Source of the DNA: Naumovozyma dairenensis CBS 421
Lineage: Eukaryota > Ascomycota > Saccharomycetes > Saccharomycetales > Saccharomycetaceae
Direction of reading: 5' to 3'
Assembly (NCBI RefSeq): GCF_000227115.2
Contig: NC_016489.1
Location: 62,001 to 126,000 of the forward strand
DNA length: 64,000 nucleotides
Shown: in pieces, positions 11,301 through 18,735 of the stretch
Layout of the letters: each line of letters opens with the position of its first letter
How positions within the stretch are numbered: position 1 is the stretch's first letter
Notes under the pieces: model-generated
What the model saw: the letters and a program-made list of their open reading frames with translations, nothing else
Databases searched by the model: none
Told to the model about the DNA's origin: nothing
Program-made: the position numbers and the translations under genes

Positions 11301-12023
11301 AGGTATTGTATCGAACTTACTTTCATCTTTATTCGTAACCTCGGTTACTTCCACAATAATGACATCTGACGCATCTCTTTGTATGTCAATCCAGTTCTCA
11401 TCAGTTTCAATATTACAAATGTCATCTATTGGGTCTTTGCCATATGTAACGTCTTCATAATTCATCCTACCAGGATCACTCACTGGCCTATTATTAAATT
11501 TAACATTGTCTATATTCTTATGTATCGATTCCATCAAGGAAGGGTGTCTTTTGACAAAAGGATAACCAATAAGAACATCATTTTTTATTATGTCAGTTAC
11601 ATATGCACAAATATCGAACTCTCTATTCTCTAATCTAAAATCTAATCTACATGCTGTATTACACGTTGTAATGGCGTCTGATACAAGTCCTTTTACTCTT
11701 CTAAAGGGTACTTGACTTGTCTTTAAGTCTAACTTAGTAACAACATCACTTCTAATAAAATGCGTTGGTGAACCAGTATCAATCAATGCTTCTAAAGTCC
11801 TTGACTTCGTTCCAATGTTCACAATACAGACGTCCTCAACAGGTGGATTAATTTTAGTGGTGGTAACACGTGGATCTTCCTTCTCATGCGATTCTAAATT
11901 GCATGTTAATAAAGGATCTTCTCTCGTATGCGATTCTAAATTGCATACTAACAAATCATCATTGGAGCTACACTCAGGAATGGCAACAGTAGCTTCAAGT
12001 TCTTCATTGGCTTTACATAGGCC
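8340..12023 (-). CDS. Ty3-like Pol (protease, RT, RNase H, integrase) by +1 frameshift
   Basis: About 1227 residues read in the +1 frame after the gag frameshift site. Protease: aspartic motif DTGSPTHF (11769-11780). Reverse transcriptase: VDYRELNKVTVKDPFPLPHV and catalytic YLDD (10731-10742). RNase H: TTDASMDGLGAVLEE. Integrase: His-His-Cys-Cys zinc domain ending CIQC, then a D-D-E core (SMDFLTGIP, SDRDIRF, TDGQTERVNRTL). After the integrase core a GPF/Y-like segment (LGPFQVVGV) precedes a tail (RLEEITSIIGYS to VEYPEEELRN) with chromodomain-like layout. The open frame extends upstream of 12023, but that part overlaps gag and is not expected to be translated. All catalytic motifs are intact. 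Confidence 0.93.
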   Translation of the reverse strand, partial: GLCKANEELEATVAIPECSSNDDLLVCNLESHTREDPLLTCNLESHEKEDPRVTTTKINPPVEDVCIVNIGTKSRTLEALIDTGSPTHFIRSDVVTKLDLKTSQVPFRRVKGLVSDAITTCNTACRLDFRLENREFDICAYVTDIIKNDVLIGYPFVKRHPSLMESIHKNIDNVKFNNRPVSDPGRMNYEDVTYGKDPIDDICNIETDENWIDIQRDASDVIIVEVTEVTNKDESKFDTIPEELQVKYRGIVRNDLPPRQRDHKHVSHSIELKEGSRLPRRSPYRLTPKKQKDVDEIIKDLLDKGFIVPSKSSYSSPIVLVTKHDGSYRLCVDYRELNKVTVKDPFPLPHVDELLGKVGSASVFTTLDLHSGYHQIPMNPTDMDKTAFVTPTGKYEYTVMPFGLVNAPSTFARYMADLFRDLEFVNVYLDDILIFSNDLESHWKHIDVVLSRLDQEKLIAKKKKCHFAQSEVQFLGYIIGRNKIKPVQEKCEAINRFPVPKTIKEAQRFVGMINYYRKFIKDCSRKVRPLVDFISRNVPWGDLQDDAFATLKRDLMSEPLLVPFKRDAEYRLTTDASMDGLGAVLEEVADNKVLGVVSYYSKSLNETQRRYPPGELELMAIIEGLEHFKYMLHGKHFVLRTDHISLLSIQNQKEPARRVQRWLDTLSEFDFSLAYLPGPKNVVADAISRAKLENKEVPSEPVNDNKEILTVATADTLHTLDPESWTTDWRTDPWGAAVLKSLDDKFDHEIPTEQVNEFTRYLKKFERTPEYLKHFKWTNDVLYYEDRICVPHIRRPLVMETYHDHKWFGGHFGEHDTFKKISEIYFWPNCYKTVQDYVKSCIQCQVMKAHRPRSQGLHKPLSVPSGRWLDISMDFLTGIPTTLAGWDMIMVVIDRFTKRAHFVACKKVNGSTGVFDALFRFVFSLHGFPRTIVSDRDIRFTSNAYRELTDRLGIKLLMSTSNHPQTDGQTERVNRTLNQLLRMYCSNDQSCWDKLLPHVEYVYNSTYQRVLCMSPFEADLGYKPNEPRMNRDYIINARHLTSAEYARDIDALTLRTKDQLEENQLRQEYDANKNRTPVNYKIGDYVLLHRDAYFTGGKYRKIQAIYLGPFQVVGVGTNCCELDLPSMRKLHRMINVTWLKPYVERTNTYPKWKPRAKIERLQRLEEITSIIGYSLNDKIYYCKMKDVDPRLTVEYPEEELRNLSKPRLDSLLRNFNQLETEEEKPVE

Positions 12024-12975
12024 TCGCATTGGGTTTCTTGCATTGTTTCTTATAATGACCATATTCATGACAGTTTCTACAAAGGTCATTCTCTTTGCAA
12101 ATTCTATTCCAATCGACAGGTCCAGAGTTACTCTTATCTGACCTTCTTTTTGTACCACCGATGCGCTTTCGAGAATCGTTCGAGCTTCTCAATGCAGGTC
12201 TATAACCGTTATTATTGTTATTGTAATTATTATTATTTCTATTTCCCCTTCCATTATTATAACGCCTAGTACTGTTATAATAATTTCCTCTATTCATTTG
12301 GACATTCGAGACTAACAACGGATCTTCTCTTGGAATGTTAATACTCCTTCTAATGCTATTGATAGACGCTTCTAAAGTGGTCTCTCTGAGCATGCAATGC
12401 TCTAAACTTGGCCATGGTTTGTTAAGCATTAATTGGATACGCATATCCGGTTGACATTGCATAACATAAATGTTGCATAATAATTCATCAGAAGCAAAAC
12501 CAGGTTTCAAACCAGAAACTAAAGACTTGAACTTCTGAGCATGTTCAGTAGCATTAGCACAATGACCTAAGTTCCATAATTCCGAGAAAGTCTCAAATGC
12601 ATCAACTTCTTTAGTGAAATGATCAGTGAAGATTCGGACAAATTCTTCATAAGATAAAGCATAAAGATCTTGATCTTTTTCCGCTTGGTCAAACCAGATG
12701 AGTGCTTGATCAGTTAAGCATTCCACCAAAAAAGCAATTTTTCTTCTGTCTTCCCTCACTCCTTTCAATAGGAAATGGTTCTTGAGCTTACCTAAAAACA
12801 ACTTAATGTTCCTGTTAGCTTCCGGTTGTCCATTGAACTGGAAGTCTTTGTTGTTAGGGACATTACCAGGGATCTCAGACACAGCGCTACCAGATGTAGT
12901 AAAAGCGTTGGGGACATCGTCAGACATGACTACGTCCTCAGACAAATTGTTGTGAACATCTTGATTGTTGTTCAT
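12013..12975 (-). CDS. Ty3-like Gag
   Basis: 320-residue capsid/nucleocapsid precursor (about 290 in Ty3). The first 27 codons lie inside the 5' LTR, and the primer binding site is within the coding sequence. The middle has a retrotransposon-gag capsid fold pattern (WFDQAEKDQD, FVRIFTDHFTKEVD). An Arg/Asn-rich linker leads to one zinc knuckle, CRNCHEYGHYKKQC (CX2CX4HX4C), near the end. The normal stop is at 12013-12015; a fraction of ribosomes should shift at 12021-12027 into pol. Confidence 0.92.
   Translation of the reverse strand: MNNNQDVHNNLSEDVVMSDDVPNAFTTSGSAVSEIPGNVPNNKDFQFNGQPEANRNIKLFLGKLKNHFLLKGVREDRRKIAFLVECLTDQALIWFDQAEKDQDLYALSYEEFVRIFTDHFTKEVDAFETFSELWNLGHCANATEHAQKFKSLVSGLKPGFASDELLCNIYVMQCQPDMRIQLMLNKPWPSLEHCMLRETTLEASINSIRRSINIPREDPLLVSNVQMNRGNYYNSTRRYNNGRGNRNNNNYNNNNNGYRPALRSSNDSRKRIGGTKRRSDKSNSGPVDWNRICKENDLCRNCHEYGHYKKQCKKPNARPM
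12021..12027 (-). promoter_or_regulatory. +1 programmed frameshift heptamer GCG-AGG-C
   Basis: In gag frame the codons are AAT GCG AGG CCT ATG TAA, and pol is open in the +1 frame (GCG, skip A, GGC CTA). GCG is the P-site codon of the Ty3 signal (GCG-AGU-U), while AGG-C is the slow A-site part of the Ty1 signal (CUU-AGG-C). No other gag/pol overlap offers so plausible a site. Function is inferred. Confidence 0.8.
12884..12892 (-). other. primer binding site for initiator tRNA-Met
   Basis: TGGTAGCGC in element sense, two bases beyond the 5' LTR end. It is complementary to the 3' end of yeast initiator tRNA-Met, the primer of Ty1 and Ty3. The two-base offset matches Ty3. Here it lies inside gag. 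Confidence 0.88.
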
Positions 12976-13110
12976 TTTGTTGTTGTTGTTGAAAGGTTTG
13001 AATGTGTTTTTTAAAGTACTTAATTACTTAGTTACTTCGTTGTTCGTTTGTTACTTAGTTCTATGTCATTACATAAACTACATATGCAGGATATACGATA
13101 TCCTTGCCTC

Positions 13111-13120
13111 TTATATATAT
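13111..13120 (-). promoter_or_regulatory. LTR TATA box
   Basis: ATATATATAA in element sense, about 135 bp upstream of the gag ATG, between the upstream activator motifs and the inferred R region. Confidence 0.6.
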
Positions 13121-13153
13121 CCCTTAGAAGGATCTTGGATCTTCTCAAGACTC

Positions 13154-13173
13154 TGACTCAACCCCTTGTTTCA
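13154..13173 (-). promoter_or_regulatory. LTR pheromone-response and Gcn4-type motifs
   Basis: TGAAACA (Ste12/PRE consensus, 13167-13173) and TGACTCA (Gcn4 consensus, 13154-13160) lie 34-62 bp upstream of the TATA stretch. Ty3 in S. cerevisiae is pheromone-induced through PREs in its LTR, and Gcn4 acts at Ty1 LTRs. Both motifs are also kept in the 3' LTR copy, although one base before the Gcn4 site differs. Confidence 0.5.
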
Positions 13174-13469
13174 GAAAGTATCTAATACTTGACGCAGTTG
13201 TTACGACTCTCCCAGAGCTCGTACACACCCTGCAGGATTACGCTATCTAATAGGATAACCCCATACTGAAGATCTCGATTCAACTCCTTGTTAGTCTACT
13301 AAACACAGGCTATGAATCCTCTTTGATCTGACGATATACCATCCGCGACCTCAACCACGGATATCTCATATCCGTGACCTCGTCTACGGATACCTAGTAT
13401 CCGTGACCTCGCCGACGGGTAGTAAAGTCGAATCTTCAAAGTTCACTTCACTACAAAAATGTCTTCTGA

Positions 13470-13541
13470 GGTCCTATAGTGTAGTGGTTATCACTTTCGG
13501 TTTTGATCCGGACAACCCCGGTTCGAATCCGGGTAGGACCT
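13470..13541 (+). tRNA. tQ(UUG): tRNA-Gln (anticodon TTG)
   Basis: 72 nt cloverleaf without intron. Acceptor GGTCCTA pairs with TAGGACC; D arm GTGTAGTGGTTATCAC; anticodon stem TTCGG/CCGGA around loop TTTTGAT (anticodon TTG); T arm CCCGGTTCGAATCCGGG. A T run at 13544-13549 is the Pol III terminator. The Ty3-like element ends 14 bp upstream, near the expected Pol III start. Confidence 0.95.
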
Positions 13542-13573
13542 TATTTTTTAGAAATTTTTGTTATTATTTCATG

Positions 13574-13730
13574 NNNNNNNNNNNNNNNNNNNNNNNNNNN
13601 NNNNNNNNNNNNNNNNNNNNNNNNNNNNNNNNNNNNNNNNNNNNNNNNNNNNNNNNNNNNNNNNNNNNNNNNNNNNNNNNNNNNNNNNNNNNNNNNNNNN
13701 NNNNNNNNNNNNNNNNNNNNNNNNNNNNNN
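13574..13730. other. assembly gap (157 N)
   Basis: Unknown sequence. The right edge resumes inside the last 36 bp of an LTR, so the gap hides at least most of one LTR. A real 561 bp LTR would not fit in 157 bp, so the gap length is probably not a true size. Confidence 0.95.
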
Positions 13731-13766
13731 AAGTAAAGTCGAATCTTCAAAGTTCACTTCACTACA
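13731..13766 (-). repeat. end of a second Ty3-like LTR beside tRNA-Tyr
   Basis: The bases from AGTAAAGTCGAATC to ACTACA match the 5' LTR end (13421-13455) exactly, including the AGTAAAG form that differs from the 3' LTR. The rest is in the gap. It ends 14 bp upstream of tRNA-Tyr. Solo LTR or full element cannot be told. Confidence 0.85.
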
Positions 13767-13780
13767 AAAAATAAAGTCGT

Positions 13781-13868
13781 CTCTCGGTAGCCAAGTTGGT
13801 TTAAGGCGCAAGACTGTAATTTAAAACACGAAATCTTGAGATCGGGCGTTCGACTCGCCCCCGGGAGA
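13781..13868 (+). tRNA. tY(GUA): tRNA-Tyr (anticodon GTA) with intron
   Basis: Acceptor CTCTCGG pairs with CCGGGAG; anticodon GTA at 13816-13818; a 13 nt intron at 13820-13832 follows the base 3' of the anticodon, as in yeast tRNA-Tyr; B box GCGTTCGACTCGC. A long T run from 13870 terminates Pol III. Confidence 0.95.
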
Positions 13869-14451
13869 TTTTTTTTTCTTTTTGTTAATATAATAGGAAT
13901 TATACCGTGACACAAGGTGTTCTAAATTGATAGTATATTTATTACTTGATTATTTTCTTATTTAAACATATTTCAAAGAAGACGGACTTTTAGATATATC
14001 CTATAAAAGTTCCTCTTGTTATATATCCATGAGTTATTCAATTCCGTTGCTCTCGACCGACTCTGCCGCCACGTCTCGTACACTAAAAACCCGTAGGAAA
14101 ACCTTTCATCTCTTTTCTTTTCTTCTCGTTCTTCTAATATTTCTCTATGAATAATATTTTATTCTGTCTCTCATGCTTTATCCACTTGTGTATTGCAACG
14201 CCTCTGTCGTCTATTCAGCCCACAACCGAAGCATCTTCTCTTGTGTGTCGCTTCTTATTTTCGGCCAAAAATATATCACACTTTTTGGAAACTTCCCAGA
14301 AGTAGTAGAAAATAATAGTGAAATAACATGTTGGGCTCTAACAAAAAGATACATCCTTTTTTTTTGCTTTTGGTCGTATGGATTTATAAAATATAAAGGA
14401 AAATCTTGATCTACCTTATGTTGCTATTAATACTGGCATCACTAACTCAGA
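13869..14451. other. tRNA-Tyr to YKU70 intergenic region
   Basis: 583 bp, AT-rich, holding the tRNA terminator and the YKU70 promoter. No gene, tRNA or LTR remnant recognised. Confidence 0.5.
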
Positions 14452-16314
14452 ATGTCTGAATATCAATTGGATAATGAAGATGATGAATACGAACCTACTA
14501 CCACCACTGCTCCATCAGCATCATACAAGAAGTATGACATTCATGAAGGAATAATCTTTTGTATTGAGCTATCGAAAGAGATGTTCCAGGAAGTCCCAGA
14601 ATTGAATTATACTGTACAACTGTTAGAAATATTGGAATCGTTATTAGAACTCATGTCACACCTGGTGATAATTAGACCAAGTACCGGTGTAGGTTGTTAT
14701 ATACATTATTGCAACAAACCTGACAATAATGCTACTGAAGTTAATGCAAAACATATTGATGGTATTTATGAACTTTTCCCATTGAGGGATGTTAATGCAC
14801 ATGATATGAAGAAACTAAGTGATTTATTCGAAGATTTACAACATGAAAGAATAACGTTAATGAAGTATTTCCAATTCGATAATGATGAAAATTTTAAAAA
14901 GCAAGTTCCATTAGAAAAACTTTTCGGATTTTTATTAGATAAGTTTACCCTTGCAAATGTCGATAGAAATAGCTACCATAGTAGGAAAATCTTTTTATTT
15001 ACGGATAATGATTCACCTATAGAATCCGAAGAACATGAAGCAAAATTAAGAATTAGGAGGTTAGTGGATGATATGAATGATAACTATATTAACTTTACCA
15101 CTTTTTTCATCGGAACACCAGATAGACCATTTGATGATTCATTTTATTCAGATGTTTTAAAATTAGGTGCAAAAACCAGAGAAACCAGTGATCAAGACTA
15201 CATCGATGCTGTTGATGACGAGTATTCTGAATTCGACGGTCCAAATACTAAACCAATACCAGCAAAATACATTAAATCTCGAATATTAAGGAAAAAGGAA
15301 ATTAAAAGAATAACTTTCCAATCCCCCCTGATATTGAATGAAGATGCTGAATTCATAATTGGTATAAGAGGTTATATGCTTTACAGTCATGAAAAACCAA
15401 ATACAAGATATAAATTAGTATATGAACAAGAAAATGTTAGAAAGGAAGCATTCTCAAGTAGGAAGTATTTAAACCCGAATACAGGTGAAGAATTACAAAA
15501 TGATGAATACGTGAAAATATTCCCATATGGTGATATGAACATTGAATTGAATGATAAAGAAGTATATAAAGTAGAGGAGGAAATTTCATGCCCTGAGGCC
15601 TTCTTGAAAATAATCGGATTCCGATCCAAAAATCAATGCCTTTATTATTTCAATAATATTACGGCAACAACATTCGTTGTACCAGATGAATCTCAATACG
15701 AAGGCTCTATAAGGACAATGGCATCTTTGTTTAGAACTTTGAAAAAAAAGGATAAAGTAGCCATAATTTGGGGGAAGATGAAAACAAACTCAAAACCATG
15801 TTTATACCTTCTGTGCCCAACTTCAAATTCTGATAGAAATGAAGGGTTCTATCTCTATAGAATGCCTTTTCTTGAAGAAATTCGTAAATTCCCAAAACTA
15901 TTAGACTATAAAGATAGAAGCTCAAATCCTGACTATACCAACTTGATTAAAATCACATCCAAAATTGTGGAGTATTTCCATTTGAGAAATGGTTACATTC
16001 CATCTGAATTCGAGAATCCGTCATTACAGAGGTTTTATAGAGTTTTACATGATTATTTATTACAAGTCGAACAATCCATGGCAGAAGGCGATGAACAACA
16101 CCAAATTCAAAAATTGTTAGAAGAAGATGATACTTTGAGAAAGATCTCGCAAATAAGAGATAAGATATTAAGTTCTAAAAAATCTGATGATCCGACACAA
16201 CAAAGATTAGACAAATATATGAATTTGTGGAATACTTATTACGTGAAACTTCAAGAGGAAAATTCTTTATCTAATCCGCCAAAGAAGAAAAGTAAACCTA
16301 CTTTGAACTTATAA
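14452..16314 (+). CDS. YKU70: Ku70 subunit of the DNA-end-binding Ku complex
   Basis: Pairs with Yku80 to bind double-strand breaks for end joining and to protect telomeres and tether them in the nucleus. The 620-residue protein (602 in S. cerevisiae) has a vWA-like N-terminal domain (IIFCIELSKEMF near residue 34; KIFLFTDND near 185), the central Ku beta-barrel (ALIWG-type VAIIWGKMKTNSK near 440) and an all-helical C-terminal arm. The Lys-rich end (KKKSKPT) is a likely nuclear signal. Convergent with NGL2, 81 bp apart; both belong to the inverted block. Confidence 0.93.
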   Translation: MSEYQLDNEDDEYEPTTTTAPSASYKKYDIHEGIIFCIELSKEMFQEVPELNYTVQLLEILESLLELMSHLVIIRPSTGVGCYIHYCNKPDNNATEVNAKHIDGIYELFPLRDVNAHDMKKLSDLFEDLQHERITLMKYFQFDNDENFKKQVPLEKLFGFLLDKFTLANVDRNSYHSRKIFLFTDNDSPIESEEHEAKLRIRRLVDDMNDNYINFTTFFIGTPDRPFDDSFYSDVLKLGAKTRETSDQDYIDAVDDEYSEFDGPNTKPIPAKYIKSRILRKKEIKRITFQSPLILNEDAEFIIGIRGYMLYSHEKPNTRYKLVYEQENVRKEAFSSRKYLNPNTGEELQNDEYVKIFPYGDMNIELNDKEVYKVEEEISCPEAFLKIIGFRSKNQCLYYFNNITATTFVVPDESQYEGSIRTMASLFRTLKKKDKVAIIWGKMKTNSKPCLYLLCPTSNSDRNEGFYLYRMPFLEEIRKFPKLLDYKDRSSNPDYTNLIKITSKIVEYFHLRNGYIPSEFENPSLQRFYRVLHDYLLQVEQSMAEGDEQHQIQKLLEEDDTLRKISQIRDKILSSKKSDDPTQQRLDKYMNLWNTYYVKLQEENSLSNPPKKKSKPTLNL

Positions 16315-16395
16315 AAAGTTGGAATTATGTATTATATAACTTTTTTTTTTTTGGACGTAGAAAATATACTAGGCTCTTTCTATCCTTCTGAACTT

Positions 16396-18102
16396 TTATA
16401 ATAATTCAATACTACAAAGCATTGATAAATGATCACTAGGGTATTCCCCAACATGTGGTTGACCATGTTTAGTCATCTCATTTGCCGGTGGCATTCTTAG
16501 AAATCCTCTAATTCTCATAGAATTACTCTCCTCAAATTGTTTAAGAGTTTCAGTTTTAGTACAATCGGAAAAAGTCCACTCCTTCACAAACAAAAGGTAA
16601 TCCAATAACCCATTCCATGTATGTGCCCAATTAGAGATTTCCGGTTCGCCACATTCATTATCTATACTTGCATTTTCCGGATGAACATTTTTATAACCAA
16701 CACCGTAAAGTGAAATTGCTCTCATATTAAGTGAGTTATGTAATTTTTCCATGTCTTTCACTAAAATTGTTTGTTCTCCATTGGCAATAAATTCCTCGGG
16801 TACAGGAGTTTGTGGTTGATCAATCCCAAATTTTTCAATGTTACCACCTTCTTCATCATCAACATCTTCCTCACCATCTCTCTTTTTAGAAAATTTATAA
16901 GAAGTGCTACATTCAATAACGGTTTTGGCTCTTCCTGAATATTCTACTGGTTTCCTTACCATAGATAAATATGGACTATCAAACGGTTGTGAATTAAAAT
17001 CTCCACAGAAAAACGGATACCAATGACTTAGATCCCTGTCATTATTATTTTGCAAAACATTTACCCTATGCATAAACTCTTTCATTTTGTTTAAAACCAC
17101 ATAACATTGTCTAGTCCTTTCGTACGTACCGAATGGGTGCCAAAACAAATGTGTGGTACCAATAATTATACCCGTTTTTGTCGTTTCTACATTTTTAAAT
17201 TGGGCTTTTGCCTCGGGAGTAAATTTCAAAGAAAGTATTAAACCTACATTATTAGTGGTGGTCCTTGGTGGAACATTTCCAGAAGATTCTTTATCAAATT
17301 CAATTAACATTTTATCAGTCATGGTAAATAACGATCTTCTCCATATAATTGATACACCATGATTTTTAACACCTTTACGATGATACTGGCTTTGATATCC
17401 TAGTTTTTCAAATTCTGTTTTCCAGAAACTTTGATATTGAATATGATCCACTTCTTGCAGGCAAATTATATCAGGGCTATAATAAGTAAACTCATTCAAT
17501 AGTACTTTTGATCGTCTATACCATTTAAGCGCATCTCCACTGTCGGGAAATAATTTTCGTCTAATTAAAGCTTGAGCAAGACAGTTGTAGGTCATCATAG
17601 AAAATTTAAATCCTTGGACAGGTTCTTCTTCATGTAAATATAGAATAGGTCGCTTGATAAATTGTAATTCTGGAGGAATCACTGACACTTCCTTTTTAGC
17701 CTCTTTTAAAAGTTTTCTTTCGGCTCTTAATTTAGCAATCTCTTCTGGTGATGGTATTTTCCCCTTCCCCTTCCCCTTCCCCTTCCCTTTCCCCTTTGCA
17801 TTTTTTGATTTAACGGTTTTATCTAGAGGCTTCTTATCTTCCTCATCGTTATCTATTGGAGAGGTAGATGTGGAAACTTCTTCAAGTCCACTTGCAGTTT
17901 CTAAATTAGTCTTTTCTTCCCCAGCAAGCTTGATTTCCTTCATAACCCCCTCTTCATTAATCGTATGCTCTGAAGTAAGCAAAGGTGTATTACCTTCTTT
18001 GACAGCCGATAATGTTATATTCACGATTGGTTCTTCGTGTATTTCATTTTCCGTTCCTCTATTATTAGACGAGTCAAAGATGGTCTTAATAGCATTCCAC
18101 AT
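16396..18102 (-). CDS. NGL2: Ngl2-like CCR4-type RNase
   Basis: Member of the endonuclease/exonuclease/phosphatase family; yeast Ngl2 trims the 3' end of 5.8S rRNA. The catalytic domain has MTYNCLAQALIRRKLFP (about residue 168), CLQEVDH, FFCGDFNSQPFDSPY and a C-terminal SDHLSMLCSIE. The 568-residue protein is longer than S. cerevisiae Ngl2 (515) because of an acidic, Ser/Glu-rich N-terminal extension and a (KG)n run encoded by a small tandem repeat at 17761-17796. NGL1/NGL3-type paralogues cannot be excluded by domain alone; position next to YKU70 supports NGL2. Confidence 0.88.
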   Translation of the reverse strand: MWNAIKTIFDSSNNRGTENEIHEEPIVNITLSAVKEGNTPLLTSEHTINEEGVMKEIKLAGEEKTNLETASGLEEVSTSTSPIDNDEEDKKPLDKTVKSKNAKGKGKGKGKGKGKIPSPEEIAKLRAERKLLKEAKKEVSVIPPELQFIKRPILYLHEEEPVQGFKFSMMTYNCLAQALIRRKLFPDSGDALKWYRRSKVLLNEFTYYSPDIICLQEVDHIQYQSFWKTEFEKLGYQSQYHRKGVKNHGVSIIWRRSLFTMTDKMLIEFDKESSGNVPPRTTTNNVGLILSLKFTPEAKAQFKNVETTKTGIIIGTTHLFWHPFGTYERTRQCYVVLNKMKEFMHRVNVLQNNNDRDLSHWYPFFCGDFNSQPFDSPYLSMVRKPVEYSGRAKTVIECSTSYKFSKKRDGEEDVDDEEGGNIEKFGIDQPQTPVPEEFIANGEQTILVKDMEKLHNSLNMRAISLYGVGYKNVHPENASIDNECGEPEISNWAHTWNGLLDYLLFVKEWTFSDCTKTETLKQFEESNSMRIRGFLRMPPANEMTKHGQPHVGEYPSDHLSMLCSIELL

Positions 18103-18586
18103 ATCGATTAGCTGTTAGTAAATTTCGTTGGAACGAGTTATTTTCTTTACGTTACTTGCTCAATAACTAATGTCGATATATGTGCTTCAGCTTGTAACTT
18201 AATTTGGATGCACCTGTGATGTTAAATCTAACGTGTACATGATTGTATTTCTAATATATATATTATCCGAATCTAAGCAGCGAAACATTAGAAAATATGT
18301 CACAACTTGGCGTCAGTGCGGTATCGTAATTTAATATCTTCGTACATTAAAATGATCTATTGCTCTTGTTACGTTGTATTATTTATCTTTATTTACCAGT
18401 CATAAGAGCTTCACTAAGATATAAAGTCAATTAAATGCTTTTATACTTAAAGCTTTATATAGCATATATGTTTACTCTATTTTTTACAGTTTTTTTATGT
18501 AACCTATCATTTATAAAGAATTTCACTAAGAGAGTCTAAAGATTTTCAGTATAACTTTTCCTTTTCAACATCAACTTAATGCTTTA
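18103..18586. other. intergenic region upstream of NGL2
   Basis: About 480 bp of AT-rich sequence between the NGL2 start and the end of the HYR1-type gene's shifted tail. No feature recognised. Confidence 0.4.
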
Positions 18587-18735
18587 TCATACTGACATGA
18601 TACTAGTAGAGTTGCCATTTACCATATATGTAACAACAATGCTAGATAATGTGACTGGTGCTGTAACACTACCGTAAGTGTAGACGAAATGAGTAGCGTT
18701 GACAGTATTGCCTGGTTTTGTAACAGTGGTTGTTA
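18587..18735 (-). other. shifted C-terminal tail of the HYR1-type gene
   Basis: In the frame one base off from the upstream CDS, a Ser-rich stretch (SPSSSTSSRLSSS) leads to a Thr/Val/Ser-rich, N-glycosylation-rich segment (CVVTTTVTKPGN, TYMVNGNSTS) that stops at 18587-18589. The composition matches a cell-wall protein stalk, so it was probably once joined to the CDS at 18733-19884. The slip lies at about 18810-18850. Confidence 0.6.

Larger units (their letters stand above)
7742..13455 (-). mobile_element. complete Ty3/gypsy-type LTR retrotransposon
   Basis: 5714 bp, minus strand. Two 561 bp LTRs (TGTAGT...ACTACA on the plus strand) differ at only three sites: one substitution and two single-base indels. 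Order in element sense: LTR, primer site, gag, +1 frameshift, pol (protease, RT, RNase H, integrase), purine tract, LTR. RNase H before integrase defines Ty3/gypsy. No stop or frameshift breaks the coding parts, so it looks young and possibly active. The right end is 14 bp from tRNA-Gln(UUG), the Ty3 target preference. Flanking 5-mers are AAAAA and AAAAT, so the target duplication is imperfect or cut in an A run. Confidence 0.95.
12895..13455 (-). repeat. 5' LTR and promoter of the Ty3-like element
   Basis: 561 bp. In element orientation it contains the 29 bp repeat array (13341-13420), TGAAACA (13167-13173), a Gcn4-type site (13154-13160), a TATA stretch (13111-13120), and about 135 bp further on the gag ATG at 12975. 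Gag translation starting inside the LTR resembles Ty1 rather than S. cerevisiae Ty3. Confidence 0.95.

Noticed and set aside
12024..12158. Upstream part of the pol frame as a separate pol start
   Set aside because: It overlaps the gag zinc knuckle; translation of pol from an own start is not expected in Ty3-type elements.
13403..13824. Frames crossing the run of N
   Set aside because: They translate unknown bases and tRNA/LTR sequence.
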